This document shows positions 42,462-50,406 of a stretch of DNA of 64,000 nt, in pieces. The stretch lies in assembly GCF_900230285.1 (NCBI RefSeq), contig NZ_OCNK01000008.1:19261-83260 (forward strand). Direction: 5' to 3'. The notes beneath the pieces were generated by a model. It was not told the origin of the DNA, searched no databases, and saw only the letters and a program-made list of their open reading frames with translations. This stretch comes from Blastococcus haudaquaticus. GTDB lineage: Bacteria; Actinomycetota; Actinomycetes; Mycobacteriales; Geodermatophilaceae. Position 1 is the stretch's first letter, and each line of letters opens with the position of its first letter. Position numbers and translations under genes: made by a program.

Positions 42462-43154
42462 TCAGCCCCCGATCCCGATGAGGCCGGTGGGCAGGGGGAC
42501 GCCGAGGAACCCGACGAAGACGCCGTAGACCGCGGCGACCGCGAGGAACGACACGATCAGCGAGGGGACCCACCTGCGCCGTTCCACGACGGCGGAGATG
42601 AACAGGGACAGGACGAAGAACGAGCCGAGGAAGCCGAGCAACGGCACCAGCAGGCAGGCGACGACCAGCGCGGCGAACACGGCCACCAGCTGGCGGCCCC
42701 GCTCCTTGGGCGTCCGCCCGAAGATGTCGACGTCGTCCAGCCCCGGCCCGCCGCCGTCGCCGGGGAGGTCCACGGGTCCGTCGTCCGGGGACATCGTGGC
42801 CGCGTCCGCGGAGCCGCCCTCCCGGGCGCCGCTCTCCGCGGAGGCGCCGCCCGGGGTGGTGTGCCCAGTCGTGTCCGCAGTCGTGTCCGGGGTGGCGGCG
42901 GCGACGACCTCGGCCAGACCGCTGTCGTGCGACGTCCGGTGGCCCCGCAGGGTGGCGAGCAGCTCCCAGCCGGCGATGAGCAGGATGAGCCCACCGACCA
43001 CCCCGGGGACGAGGCCGGGCCCGACCCGGGAGTCCTCGAGGAAGAACCCGAAGCCGAGGGCCATGACGAGGGCGCCGAGGCCGAGGGCGGTGAGCAGGCC
43101 GTACACGACGGCCTGCTCGACCGCGATCCCCCGCCTGGCCGGGGAACCGGTCAT
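42462..43154 (-). CDS. tctB: Tripartite tricarboxylate transporter, small permease (TctB) with long linker
   Basis: This 230-residue protein has four hydrophobic segments in two pairs, as in TctB. The usual length is about 150; here a low-complexity hydrophilic insert of about 70 residues (TPDTTADTTGHTTPGG onward) lies between helix pairs. The ATG overlaps the TctC stop (ATGA). It is the poorly conserved subunit that completes the TTT permease. Confidence 0.85.
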   Translation of the reverse strand: MTGSPARRGIAVEQAVVYGLLTALGLGALVMALGFGFFLEDSRVGPGLVPGVVGGLILLIAGWELLATLRGHRTSHDSGLAEVVAAATPDTTADTTGHTTPGGASAESGAREGGSADAATMSPDDGPVDLPGDGGGPGLDDVDIFGRTPKERGRQLVAVFAALVVACLLVPLLGFLGSFFVLSLFISAVVERRRWVPSLIVSFLAVAAVYGVFVGFLGVPLPTGLIGIGG

Positions 43155-44134
43155 CCCTCGAGAACCTGCTGGAGGAGTTCGTTGTTGCCCTCGAGGTAGG
43201 TGACGAAGTCGTCGCCGGCAGCGGTGTTGGCCTGCAGGTAGTTGTCCTCGATGTACTGCTGGTACTCGTCGGTCTCGACCGCGGCCTCCATGGTCTCGAT
43301 CCAGAACTCCCGGGCCGCGTCGTCGATGCCGCCCGGGGCGAGGACGCCGCGGAACTGCGCGAAGGCGACGTCGATGCCCTGCTCCTTGGCCGTCTCGATG
43401 TCGGCCAGCTCCTCGTAGTCGGAGTAGCGCTCCTCCGAGTAGGCGCACAGCGCCTTGACCTCGCCGGCCTCGAGCTGGCCGATGATCTCGCCGGGGTTGA
43501 GCGACGCGATGTCGATCTGGCCGCCCAGCAGGGCGGCGGTCAGCTCACCACCGGACTCGAAGGGCACGCGGTCGAACTCCACGCCGGTCTCCTGCTCGGT
43601 GAGCGTGAAAACGATGTTGTCCAGACCGGTGATGCCGCTGATGCCGGCGACGATGCGCTCGGTCTTGGCGGCCTCGACGACGTCCGTGCAGGTCTGGTAC
43701 GGGCTGTCGGCGTTCACGATCATCAGGGTGAAGTCGTCCGCCAGCTTCATGATCGGCGTGAAGTCGGTGTAGTCGAACTCGACCTCGCCGCTGATCGGGA
43801 GCGCCAGGAGGGCGGTCTCGGTGGCGAGCAGGGTCTCGGCGTTGCCGGCCTCGCCGAGGAAGGCCGAGTAGCCCACCGCGCCGGAACCGCCCTCGCGGTT
43901 CTCCACGTTGACGCCGACGTCCCCGTTCGCCGCCTCGATCATGGTGGCCGTGGCGCGGCCGGCGAGGTCACTGCCTCCGCCGGCGCCGAACGGCACGATC
44001 ATCGTGACGTCGCCGCGGGGCTCGAAGCCTCCGCCGCCGCCACCGGACGAGTCCCCGGACTCGCCACCGCAGGCGGCGAGCGTGAGGGCCAGGACCGAGG
44101 TCGTGGCCAGGACGGCGGAACGCGAACGCTTCAC
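43151..44134 (-). CDS. tctC: TTT-family substrate-binding lipoprotein (TctC/Bug)
   Basis: This 327-residue precursor has a lipoprotein signal with lipobox LAAC (C22), a Gly/Ser linker, and the Bug fold beginning VTMIVPFGAGGGSDLAGR, with GSGAVGYSAF. Bug proteins bind small carboxylates such as citrate, tartrate or aromatic acids outside the membrane. The GTG at 44134 follows GGGAG. It is encoded before TctB and TctA. Confidence 0.93.
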   Translation of the reverse strand: MKRSRSAVLATTSVLALTLAACGGESGDSSGGGGGGFEPRGDVTMIVPFGAGGGSDLAGRATATMIEAANGDVGVNVENREGGSGAVGYSAFLGEAGNAETLLATETALLALPISGEVEFDYTDFTPIMKLADDFTLMIVNADSPYQTCTDVVEAAKTERIVAGISGITGLDNIVFTLTEQETGVEFDRVPFESGGELTAALLGGQIDIASLNPGEIIGQLEAGEVKALCAYSEERYSDYEELADIETAKEQGIDVAFAQFRGVLAPGGIDDAAREFWIETMEAAVETDEYQQYIEDNYLQANTAAGDDFVTYLEGNNELLQQVLEG

Positions 44135-44175
44135 GGGAACTCCCTTGTGGGTGGGGGCGGGTCGGACGTGCGGGG

Positions 44176-44571
44176 TCACTGGAGCTGCCCGGCCTTGGCG
44201 GCCAGCCGGTCCTCGAACGAGGGCAGGTCGACGACGAACCGCTCGTGCGTGCCCTGGCCGATCAGCTCCTTGTCGTCCTCGACGCGGATGTCGAACAGCA
44301 CGCGGCGGCGGTCGACCTCGGTGACGGTGGCGGTGGCCCGCACCGTCTGGCCCCGGAGCGTCGGGGCGATGTGCGCGATGTCGACCTTGCTGCCGACGCT
44401 GGCCTGGTCGTCGCGGAGGTGCGGGGCGAGACCCTCGATCGCCGCCTCCTCCAGCAGGAGGACGAGGTTCGGCGTGGAGAAGATGTCGTACTCGCCGCGG
44501 CGGGTGCAGTGCTCGGCCGCCACGGTGCGCTCCAGGACGCCCTGGACACCGGGTTCGAGTGTGCTGGTCAT
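44176..44571 (-). CDS. Hotdog-fold thioesterase
   Basis: This 131-residue single hotdog domain resembles the fluoroacetyl-CoA thioesterase-like group: TPNLVLLLEEAAIEGL with the catalytic Glu helix, VGSKVDIAHIAPTLRGQTV and the final strand GQGTHERFVV. It may hydrolyse a CoA ester to recycle CoA or clear a dead-end acyl-CoA. ATG follows GGAG. It sits between a CoA-transferase and TctC in the operon. Confidence 0.85.
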   Translation of the reverse strand: MTSTLEPGVQGVLERTVAAEHCTRRGEYDIFSTPNLVLLLEEAAIEGLAPHLRDDQASVGSKVDIAHIAPTLRGQTVRATATVTEVDRRRVLFDIRVEDDKELIGQGTHERFVVDLPSFEDRLAAKAGQLQ

Positions 44572-44582
44572 GCGGGGGCTCC

Positions 44583-45848
44583 TCAGAGGGGTCGGTCGTC
44601 GGCGGGCAGGGCAGGGACGTCGGGCGGGGGCGCTGCGGTGTGCGCCGGGTCGGCGGCGATGCCCGACTCGATGAGCGCGTCGACCTCGGTGGACGGGATC
44701 CCCGCCCACTCCAGGGCTGCGCGGGTCCCGGCCCCCAGCTGGGGGCCGGCGCTGTCCTGGCGGACCGGGGTGCGCGACAGGCGCATGGGCGACCCCAGCT
44801 GCCGGACCGGGCCCACGGTCGGGTGCGGGGCGTCCCAGAAGTAGCCCCGCTGGTTGAGGTGGTCGTCGGTGAAGACCTGGCCGTAGTCGGCGATCGGTGC
44901 GCAGGGCACGCCGGCCTCGTCGAGCACCCGGACCACGTCCGTCGTGGTCCGGGTGGTGGTGACCCGCTCGATGGCGGGAATGAGGGTGTCCCGGTGGCCG
45001 TGCCGCGTGGAGGCGTCGGCGTAGCGCTCGTCGTCGAGGAGCGCCTCGAGCCCCAGGGCGCTGCACAGCCCCTTCCAGGTCTTCGGGGTGACGGCGCCCA
45101 CCGTCACGTGACCGTCCGACGTCCGCACCGCCTGGTAGGGCGCCGTGCTCTGGTGCGCCGAGCCCAGGGGACGACCGACGTCGCCGGTGGCGAAGTACTT
45201 GCCGGCCTCCCAGATGGCGAACGAGACACCGCTCTCCAGCAGGGAGACGTCGAGGTACTGGCCCTCGCCGGAGCGGTCCCGCTCCTTGAGCGCGGCGGTC
45301 ACGCCGAGCGCCACGTACATGGCGCAGACCAGATCGCAGATCGGCACGCCGATCTTGACGGGGTCGCCGTCCGGGGTGCCGGTGATGCTCATGAGGCCGC
45401 CACGCGCCTGGGCCATGATGTCCAGCCCGGGCAGCGCGGCCAGCGGGCCGTCCTGGCCCCATCCGGACGCCGAGGCGTACACGATCCGGGGGTTCACCCG
45501 GCGGATCTCCTCGTAGCCGAAGCCGAGGCCCCGCATCGCGCCGGGCCGGAGGTTCTCGATCAGCACGTCGGCCCGCTCGGCCAGTCGCAGGAACGCTTCC
45601 TTGCCGTCGGCGGACTTCAGGTCGAGCGCCACCGACTCCTTGTTCCGGTTGAGGCGGACGAACGGTGAGCTCTCCCCGTCGAGGAACGGGCCGGTCTGCC
45701 GGACGGGGTCGCCGCCGGTCGGGTTCTCGACCTTCAGGACGCGGGCCCCGAGGTCGGCGAGCTGCATGGTGGCGAACGGGGCAGCCATGAACGCACCGAC
45801 CTCGAGCACCGTGACGCCGGCCAGCGGGCCCGCGGATTCGACCGCCAT
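44583..45848 (-). CDS. Class III CoA-transferase (CaiB/BaiF family), first gene of operon
   Basis: This 421-residue enzyme has GPLAGVTVLEVGAFMAAPFATMQLADLGARV spread over 7-40, NRNKESVALDLKS, ADVLIENLRPGAM and the PGLDIMAQARGGLMSITG active-site region, where the aspartate is the expected nucleophile. ATG 45848 follows GGAGG. It heads the nine-gene operon and is divergent from a GntR regulator, so its substrate is probably the imported acid. Confidence 0.92.
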   Translation of the reverse strand: MAVESAGPLAGVTVLEVGAFMAAPFATMQLADLGARVLKVENPTGGDPVRQTGPFLDGESSPFVRLNRNKESVALDLKSADGKEAFLRLAERADVLIENLRPGAMRGLGFGYEEIRRVNPRIVYASASGWGQDGPLAALPGLDIMAQARGGLMSITGTPDGDPVKIGVPICDLVCAMYVALGVTAALKERDRSGEGQYLDVSLLESGVSFAIWEAGKYFATGDVGRPLGSAHQSTAPYQAVRTSDGHVTVGAVTPKTWKGLCSALGLEALLDDERYADASTRHGHRDTLIPAIERVTTTRTTTDVVRVLDEAGVPCAPIADYGQVFTDDHLNQRGYFWDAPHPTVGPVRQLGSPMRLSRTPVRQDSAGPQLGAGTRAALEWAGIPSTEVDALIESGIAADPAHTAAPPPDVPALPADDRPL

Positions 45849-45912
45849 CAGCAGCCTCCGTTCCGATTTTGTGCGGTGCTGGAGGTGGTGTGCCTCACAG
45901 CAGATGGACTAC

Positions 45913-45978
45913 TGTCTACAAAAGCCAGAGGGACATGACAAGGGTCACAGCACAATCCGTTACAGGAAGATGTGGACA
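45913..45978. promoter_or_regulatory. GntR-type operator sites in the divergent control region
   Basis: TGTCTACA (45913-45920) and TGTGGACA (45971-45978) both match the TGTNNACA core recognised by many FCD/GntR regulators and are 58 bases apart. They lie between the CoA-transferase start at 45848 and the GntR start at 46053. DNA between them is less G+C-rich, as expected for divergent promoters. Confidence 0.6.
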
Positions 45979-46052
45979 CCCCGGCGACGGAGCCCGGGTC
46001 CCCACAGCGACCCCCGGCGACCCCCAGCCCTGACACAGAAGGGAGGAACACC

Positions 46053-46826
46053 GTGACCGCAGCGCCGGACCCCGTGTCCTCCGCCCGCCGGATCGAGGCG
46101 CCGCCGAGCATGTCGGTCCTGGCTGCCGAGGCGCTCCGCCAGATGGTGCTCAACGGAGAGCTGCGCCCCGGCGACCGCGTGATCGAGAACCGGCTGACCG
46201 ACCAGCTGGGCGTGAGCCGCCCGCCGCTGCGCGAGGCCATGCGGGTGCTCGAGCAGGAGGGCCTGATCGTCCAGGTGCCCCGCAAGGGCGCCGTCGTCGC
46301 GCCGGTCACACCGCACGACATCTACGAGATCGTGTCGCTGCGGGAGGAGATCGAGCAGATCGCCGTCCGGCTCGGTGTGCCGGTCCGCTCGCAGGCGCGG
46401 CTGGACCGGCTGCGCCAGGCGTTCGCGGACGTCGAGGCCGCCGCCGAGGAGGACGGCGCACCGCGGGTGGTGGAGGCCAGCTTCGCCTTCCACCTGGCGA
46501 TCGTCGGGCTGGCCGGCCACCGCCGGCTCGAGGACGTCTACCGCTCCCTGTCGCTGCAGATGCGCATGTGCATGGCCATGAACCGCCGCGCGCGCGCCGG
46601 CATCGAGACCGCCCGGCAGGACGCCGCGCGGCACCGCCCGCTGCTCGATCTCGTCGAGGCCGGCGACGTCGAGGCCATGGCGCACACGCTGGCCCACCAC
46701 GGCCAGCGCACCTACCTGCTGAGCATCGAGGACGACGCGGAGGGCCACTCGCCTGAGTCGCGGGCCTGGTTCGCCCGCATCCGCCAGGACGAAGAGGAGG
46801 CGATGCGGCGTGACGGACACCGATGA
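46053..46826 (+). CDS. GntR-family (FCD) regulator of the catabolic divergon
   Basis: This 257-residue regulator has an N-terminal GntR winged helix (AAEALRQMVLNGELRPGDRV, LTDQLGVSRPPLREAMRVLEQEGL) and a C-terminal all-helical FCD ligand domain with the metal-ligand histidine pattern (FHLAIVGLAGH, RHRPLLD, LAHHGQRT). FCD members usually sense organic acids. The GTG follows AGGGAGG. It probably releases the two TGTNNACA sites on binding the substrate, inducing both operons. Confidence 0.93.
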   Translation: MTAAPDPVSSARRIEAPPSMSVLAAEALRQMVLNGELRPGDRVIENRLTDQLGVSRPPLREAMRVLEQEGLIVQVPRKGAVVAPVTPHDIYEIVSLREEIEQIAVRLGVPVRSQARLDRLRQAFADVEAAAEEDGAPRVVEASFAFHLAIVGLAGHRRLEDVYRSLSLQMRMCMAMNRRARAGIETARQDAARHRPLLDLVEAGDVEAMAHTLAHHGQRTYLLSIEDDAEGHSPESRAWFARIRQDEEEAMRRDGHR

Positions 46827-47241
46827 CACCGGGACCGTGACCGGCTCGTTCGAGGCACTGCAGGCGGCCGTCGGCTGGACCGCCGAGCAGCGGGTCGACG
46901 TCGTCGAGCGGCGGCACCTGCGCGACTACCGGCGGGCCATCGGCGCCGACGAGGACGGCACGGACGTGCCGGTCACCATCACCGCCTGCTTCCTGACCGA
47001 ACCACCGACCATGCCCGAGGCGCTCGCCTACGGGATGGGCTGGATCAACGGCGGCGATCGCTTCGAGGTGCACCGCCCCCTCCAGCTGGGGGACGAGGTG
47101 ACCTCGCAGCTCACCTTCACCGGCGCCCAGGAGAAGGTCGGCCGCACGGGCACGCTCGCGCTGCTGACCTTCGTGACCGAGTTCCGGCTGCCGGACGGGA
47201 CGCTGGCGGTCCGCCACGTCGGGACGCGGGTGCGGCGATGA
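46810..47241 (+). CDS. MaoC-like N-terminal hotdog (FAS1-like dehydratase) subunit
   Basis: 143 residues, resembling the MaoC N-terminal/DUF4442-type half-hydratase (FEVHRPLQLGDEVTSQLTFTGAQEKVGRTG). Such halves pair with a MaoC C-terminal protein to form a heteromeric enoyl-CoA hydratase. GTG overlaps the GntR gene by 17 bases and its stop overlaps the partner gene by four. It probably hydrates the unsaturated CoA ester in this pathway. Confidence 0.82.
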   Translation: MTDTDDTGTVTGSFEALQAAVGWTAEQRVDVVERRHLRDYRRAIGADEDGTDVPVTITACFLTEPPTMPEALAYGMGWINGGDRFEVHRPLQLGDEVTSQLTFTGAQEKVGRTGTLALLTFVTEFRLPDGTLAVRHVGTRVRR

Positions 47242-47651
47242 CCGGGCCACGGATCGAAGAGACCGGGTCGGAGGAGACCACCCGCGTCGAGACGGCGTCG
47301 CTGCGAACGCTCGTGCAGTACGCCGGAGCCAGCGGCGACTTCTACGAGATGCACTACGACATCCCCTTCGCCCAGGCGCGCGGCCACCGCGAGCTCGCGG
47401 TGCACGGGCTGCTCAAGACCGCCTGGCTGGGCCGGCTCGTGGAGGAGTGGTTCGCCGGACGTGGCGCGATCACCGTCCTGGACGTGAGCTACCGGGGCAT
47501 GGACTTCCGCGACGAGCCGGTCACCTGTGGGGGCCGGGTCACCGGCCGGGACGGCGCCCGGGTGGCCCTCGAGGTGTGGACGGCGAGCGCGGACGGCACG
47601 AGGACGACCATCGGAACCGCCGAGGTCGAGCTGACGGAGGGACCGGTATGA
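47238..47651 (+). CDS. MaoC-like hotdog hydratase, catalytic subunit
   Basis: 137 residues. The hydratase motif reads YAGASGDFYEMHYDIPFAQ, where D and H occupy the catalytic positions of MaoC/(R)-hydratases and EM replaces the usual NP. VHGLLKTAWLGRLVEEWF follows as in the family. ATG and stop both overlap neighbours. It should form the active half of a heterodimer with the preceding protein. Confidence 0.85.
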   Translation: MTGPRIEETGSEETTRVETASLRTLVQYAGASGDFYEMHYDIPFAQARGHRELAVHGLLKTAWLGRLVEEWFAGRGAITVLDVSYRGMDFRDEPVTCGGRVTGRDGARVALEVWTASADGTRTTIGTAEVELTEGPV

Positions 47652-48571
47652 CCCTGGAGAGCATCCACCGCCTGACCGCCGGCCTGGGGCACCCCGTGCT
47701 CACCGACGGCCTCTCCAACGGCAAGGACTCCGCAGGACGGTTCCCCGACGGTTCCCGGTACCGCGTCGAGATCCCCAGTTGCGAGGGGCCCGACGTCATG
47801 GCGGCCGTCCTGGACGAGGCCGGTGCCCGCGGCGTCCCGGTCCACCGCGTCTCGCAGGGCAGCGGCGTGATGATGCTGACCGACGCCGAGATCGGGCAGA
47901 TGGTCGTGCTCGGCGCCGAGCACGACGTCGAGGTCAACCTCTTCCTCGGCCCGCGCAGTTCCTGGGACATCGGCGGCCAGACCAAGGTGTCGGCCGCCGT
48001 CGGCGCCGCCGCTCGCGGGAACGCGGCCGTGGCCGCCTCGCTGTGCGACGCCGAGCGTGCCGTGCGGCTCGGGATCCGCAGCCTGCTCGTCGGTGACCTC
48101 GGGGTGCTCGCCCTCCTGGGCCGGATGAAGCGGGACGGGCAGCTGCCCGAGGACCTCGTGCTGAAGACGTCGGTCCTGATGCCGCTCACCAACGGCCCGA
48201 CCGCCGCCCTCTACGAGCAGGTCGGGGCGACCAGCCTGAACATCTCCACCGACCTGACCGTCCCGCAGATCGCCGAGATCCGGGCGGCGACGACCGTGCC
48301 GATCGACATGTACGTCGAGGTCCCCGACGACCAGGGCGGCGCCGTGCGGTTCTACGACGTCCCCGAGGTCGTGCGCGTGGCCGCCCCGGTCTACCTCAAG
48401 CTCGGTCTGCGGAACGCCCCGAACATCTACCCCGTCGGCGGGCACCTCGGCGCGATGGCCCAGAACCTCGGCCGCGAACGCGTCCGCCGCGCGGAACTGG
48501 TCCTCCGTCTGCTCGCCGAACTCTCGCCGGAGCTGGCCGCCGTCCCAACCCCCGCCACTGTCGCCGGCTGA
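47648..48571 (+). CDS. Uncharacterised barrel-like protein (possibly peptidase U32-related)
   Basis: 307 residues with no membrane segment. Repeating strand-helix units (VPVHRVSQGSGVMML, VEVNLFLGPRSSWDIG, RSLLVGDLGVLALL, GATSLNISTDLTVPQIAEI, VPIDMYVEVPDDQGG, PVYLKLGLRN) suggest a TIM barrel. Similar proteins in actinobacteria are labelled U32 peptidases on weak grounds; I see no protease motif that settles it. Its strict coupling (ATGA) to the MaoC subunit argues for a metabolic enzyme, perhaps a lyase or isomerase of the pathway. Confidence 0.6.
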   Translation: MTLESIHRLTAGLGHPVLTDGLSNGKDSAGRFPDGSRYRVEIPSCEGPDVMAAVLDEAGARGVPVHRVSQGSGVMMLTDAEIGQMVVLGAEHDVEVNLFLGPRSSWDIGGQTKVSAAVGAAARGNAAVAASLCDAERAVRLGIRSLLVGDLGVLALLGRMKRDGQLPEDLVLKTSVLMPLTNGPTAALYEQVGATSLNISTDLTVPQIAEIRAATTVPIDMYVEVPDDQGGAVRFYDVPEVVRVAAPVYLKLGLRNAPNIYPVGGHLGAMAQNLGRERVRRAELVLRLLAELSPELAAVPTPATVAG

Positions 48572-48605
48572 CCAGCCGGTGCCCCGCACCTCCGAGAGGA
48601 TTCCC

Positions 48606-49373
48606 ATGCCCCCGCTGTTCACCGGTGTCGGCGTCGCGCTCGTCACCCTCTTCGACGACGACGGCCGCCTCGACACCGCTGCCACCGCCGATCTCGCCGT
48701 GCAGCTGACCGGACTCGGCATGCGCGCGGTCCTCCTCGCCGGCACGACCGGTGAGGCGATGTCGCTGACGGCCGACGAGCGCAGCGCGCTGATCAGCGCC
48801 GTCCGGGCCGCGATCCCGGCCGACATCCCCGTGCTCGCCGGGACGGGGGCCCCCACCGGCGCGCAGGCCGCCGACCTGACCACGCGGGCGTACGACGCGG
48901 GCGCCGACGCCGCGCTGGTCCTCTCACCCCCGGCTGTCGCCGACCCGCGGGCCTACTTCGACCGCGTCGCGAAGGCCGGGAACGGCCGGCCGCTGCTGGC
49001 CTACCACTTCCCGTTCGCCGCCGCCCCCGGCATCCCGGTCGAGGTGCTCCCGGATCTCCCGGTCAGCGGCCTTAAGGACTCCTCCGGTGACGCCGGCCGG
49101 CTGCTCGACGAGCTGGAGGTCTTCGACCGCGACATCTACGTCGGTGCCACCACGGTGCTGACGATGGGCGGCGCGGTGGGTGCGACCGGCGCCATCCTCG
49201 TGCTGGCCAACGCCGAGCCCGAGCGCTGCATCGCCGCCTTCGCCGGCGACGGCAAGGCGCAGGTCGAGCTGGCCGCACCGCACCGCGCCTCCATGGTCGG
49301 CTTCCCGGCGGGCATCAAGAACCTGGTCGCCGAGCGCTTCGGCGTCTCCGCGGTCGCCCGGGTGGGTGCGTGA
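48606..49373 (+). CDS. DapA-family aldolase/dehydratase
   Basis: This 255-residue TIM-barrel lyase has the Schiff-base lysine K157 in VSGLKDSSGD, catalytic Y133 in LLAYHFP, and the GTTGEAMSLT loop of the dihydrodipicolinate synthase family. It is shorter than true DapA. In catabolic operons this family covers 2-keto-3-deoxy acid aldolases and dehydratases, which matches the KGSADH and FAH genes of the other arm. ATG follows AGAGGA. Confidence 0.88.
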   Translation: MPPLFTGVGVALVTLFDDDGRLDTAATADLAVQLTGLGMRAVLLAGTTGEAMSLTADERSALISAVRAAIPADIPVLAGTGAPTGAQAADLTTRAYDAGADAALVLSPPAVADPRAYFDRVAKAGNGRPLLAYHFPFAAAPGIPVEVLPDLPVSGLKDSSGDAGRLLDELEVFDRDIYVGATTVLTMGGAVGATGAILVLANAEPERCIAAFAGDGKAQVELAAPHRASMVGFPAGIKNLVAERFGVSAVARVGA

Positions 49374-49389
49374 CACCCTCCCCCGGCCG

Positions 49390-50406
49390 ATGAGGACGCT
49401 GCTCGCCGCCCCGGACAAGTTCCGCGGCTCGGCCACCGCCCCGGAGGTGACCGGGGCGATCGCGGCGGCGGCGGCGGCCGCCGGCTGGGCCTGCGTCCAG
49501 CTGCCCCTGGCCGACGGTGGTGAGGGGACGCTGGACGCCTTCGGCGGGGCGAACCGGGCCAGCACCGTCACCGGACCGCTGGGCACGCCGGTCGAGGCGC
49601 CCTGGCGGATGGGGGGCGACCGGGTCGCGGTGATCGAGAGCGCCCGCGCCTCCGGGCTGGACCTGGCCGGGGGCGCGAGGGGCAACGATCCGGTCGCGGC
49701 CACGAGTCGGGGAACCGGCGAGCTCGTCGCCGCCGCCCTCGCCGAGGGCGCCACCCGCGTCATCGTCAGCCTGGGCGGCTCGGCCACCACCGACGGCGGC
49801 TTCGACACCGTGGAGCTCCTCGAGGCCTCGGCGCCCTTCGACGGCCGGGAGGGGCGCGCCGAGGTCCTGGTCGCCTGCGACGTCCGGACGCCGTTCCGGG
49901 ACGCCGCCGTGGTCTTCGGACCGCAGAAGGGTGCCTCCCCGGAGCAGATCGTCGAGCTGACCGGCCGCCTGGACCGGCTCTCCTCGCTCTACCGGCAGCG
50001 GTACGGCGTCGACCTCACCGCGATCCCGGGCTCCGGTGCCGCCGGCGGGCTCGGCGGCGCGCTCGCCGCCCTCGGCGCGCGGCTCGTGCCCGGGTTCGAG
50101 CTGGTCGCGGCGCACACCGGGCTGGCCGACGCCGTGCGCGCGGCCGACGCCGTGGTCACCGGCGAGGGGAAGCTCGACGCGGAGTCCTTCAACGGCAAGG
50201 TCGTCGGGGGCGTCCTCGCCCTGGCGGAGCAGCACGGCGTCCCGGCCCTCGTGGTGGCCGGGGCGGTCGACCAGGAGGTCGCCGGACGGGTGGCGGCGGT
50301 GTCGCTGCTCGACGAGTTCGGATCCGAGGCGTCCTGGGGTGACCCCCTGGGATGCGTGACACAGGCCGCCACGCAGTGGCTCGGCCAGGAGTGGACGACG
50401 ACGTGA
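49390..50406 (+). CDS. Glycerate kinase (type I, GlxK/GarK-like)
   Basis: This 338-residue kinase starts MRTLLAAPDKFRGSATAPEV and has LADGGEGTLDAF, SLGGSATTDGG, PGSGAAGGLGGAL and VVTGEGKLD, conserved across glycerate 2-kinases. It phosphorylates D-glycerate to 2-phosphoglycerate, linking glyoxylate- or tartronate-derived carbon to glycolysis. The next gene starts within its stop (GTGA). Confidence 0.93.
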   Translation: MRTLLAAPDKFRGSATAPEVTGAIAAAAAAAGWACVQLPLADGGEGTLDAFGGANRASTVTGPLGTPVEAPWRMGGDRVAVIESARASGLDLAGGARGNDPVAATSRGTGELVAAALAEGATRVIVSLGGSATTDGGFDTVELLEASAPFDGREGRAEVLVACDVRTPFRDAAVVFGPQKGASPEQIVELTGRLDRLSSLYRQRYGVDLTAIPGSGAAGGLGGALAALGARLVPGFELVAAHTGLADAVRAADAVVTGEGKLDAESFNGKVVGGVLALAEQHGVPALVVAGAVDQEVAGRVAAVSLLDEFGSEASWGDPLGCVTQAATQWLGQEWTTT

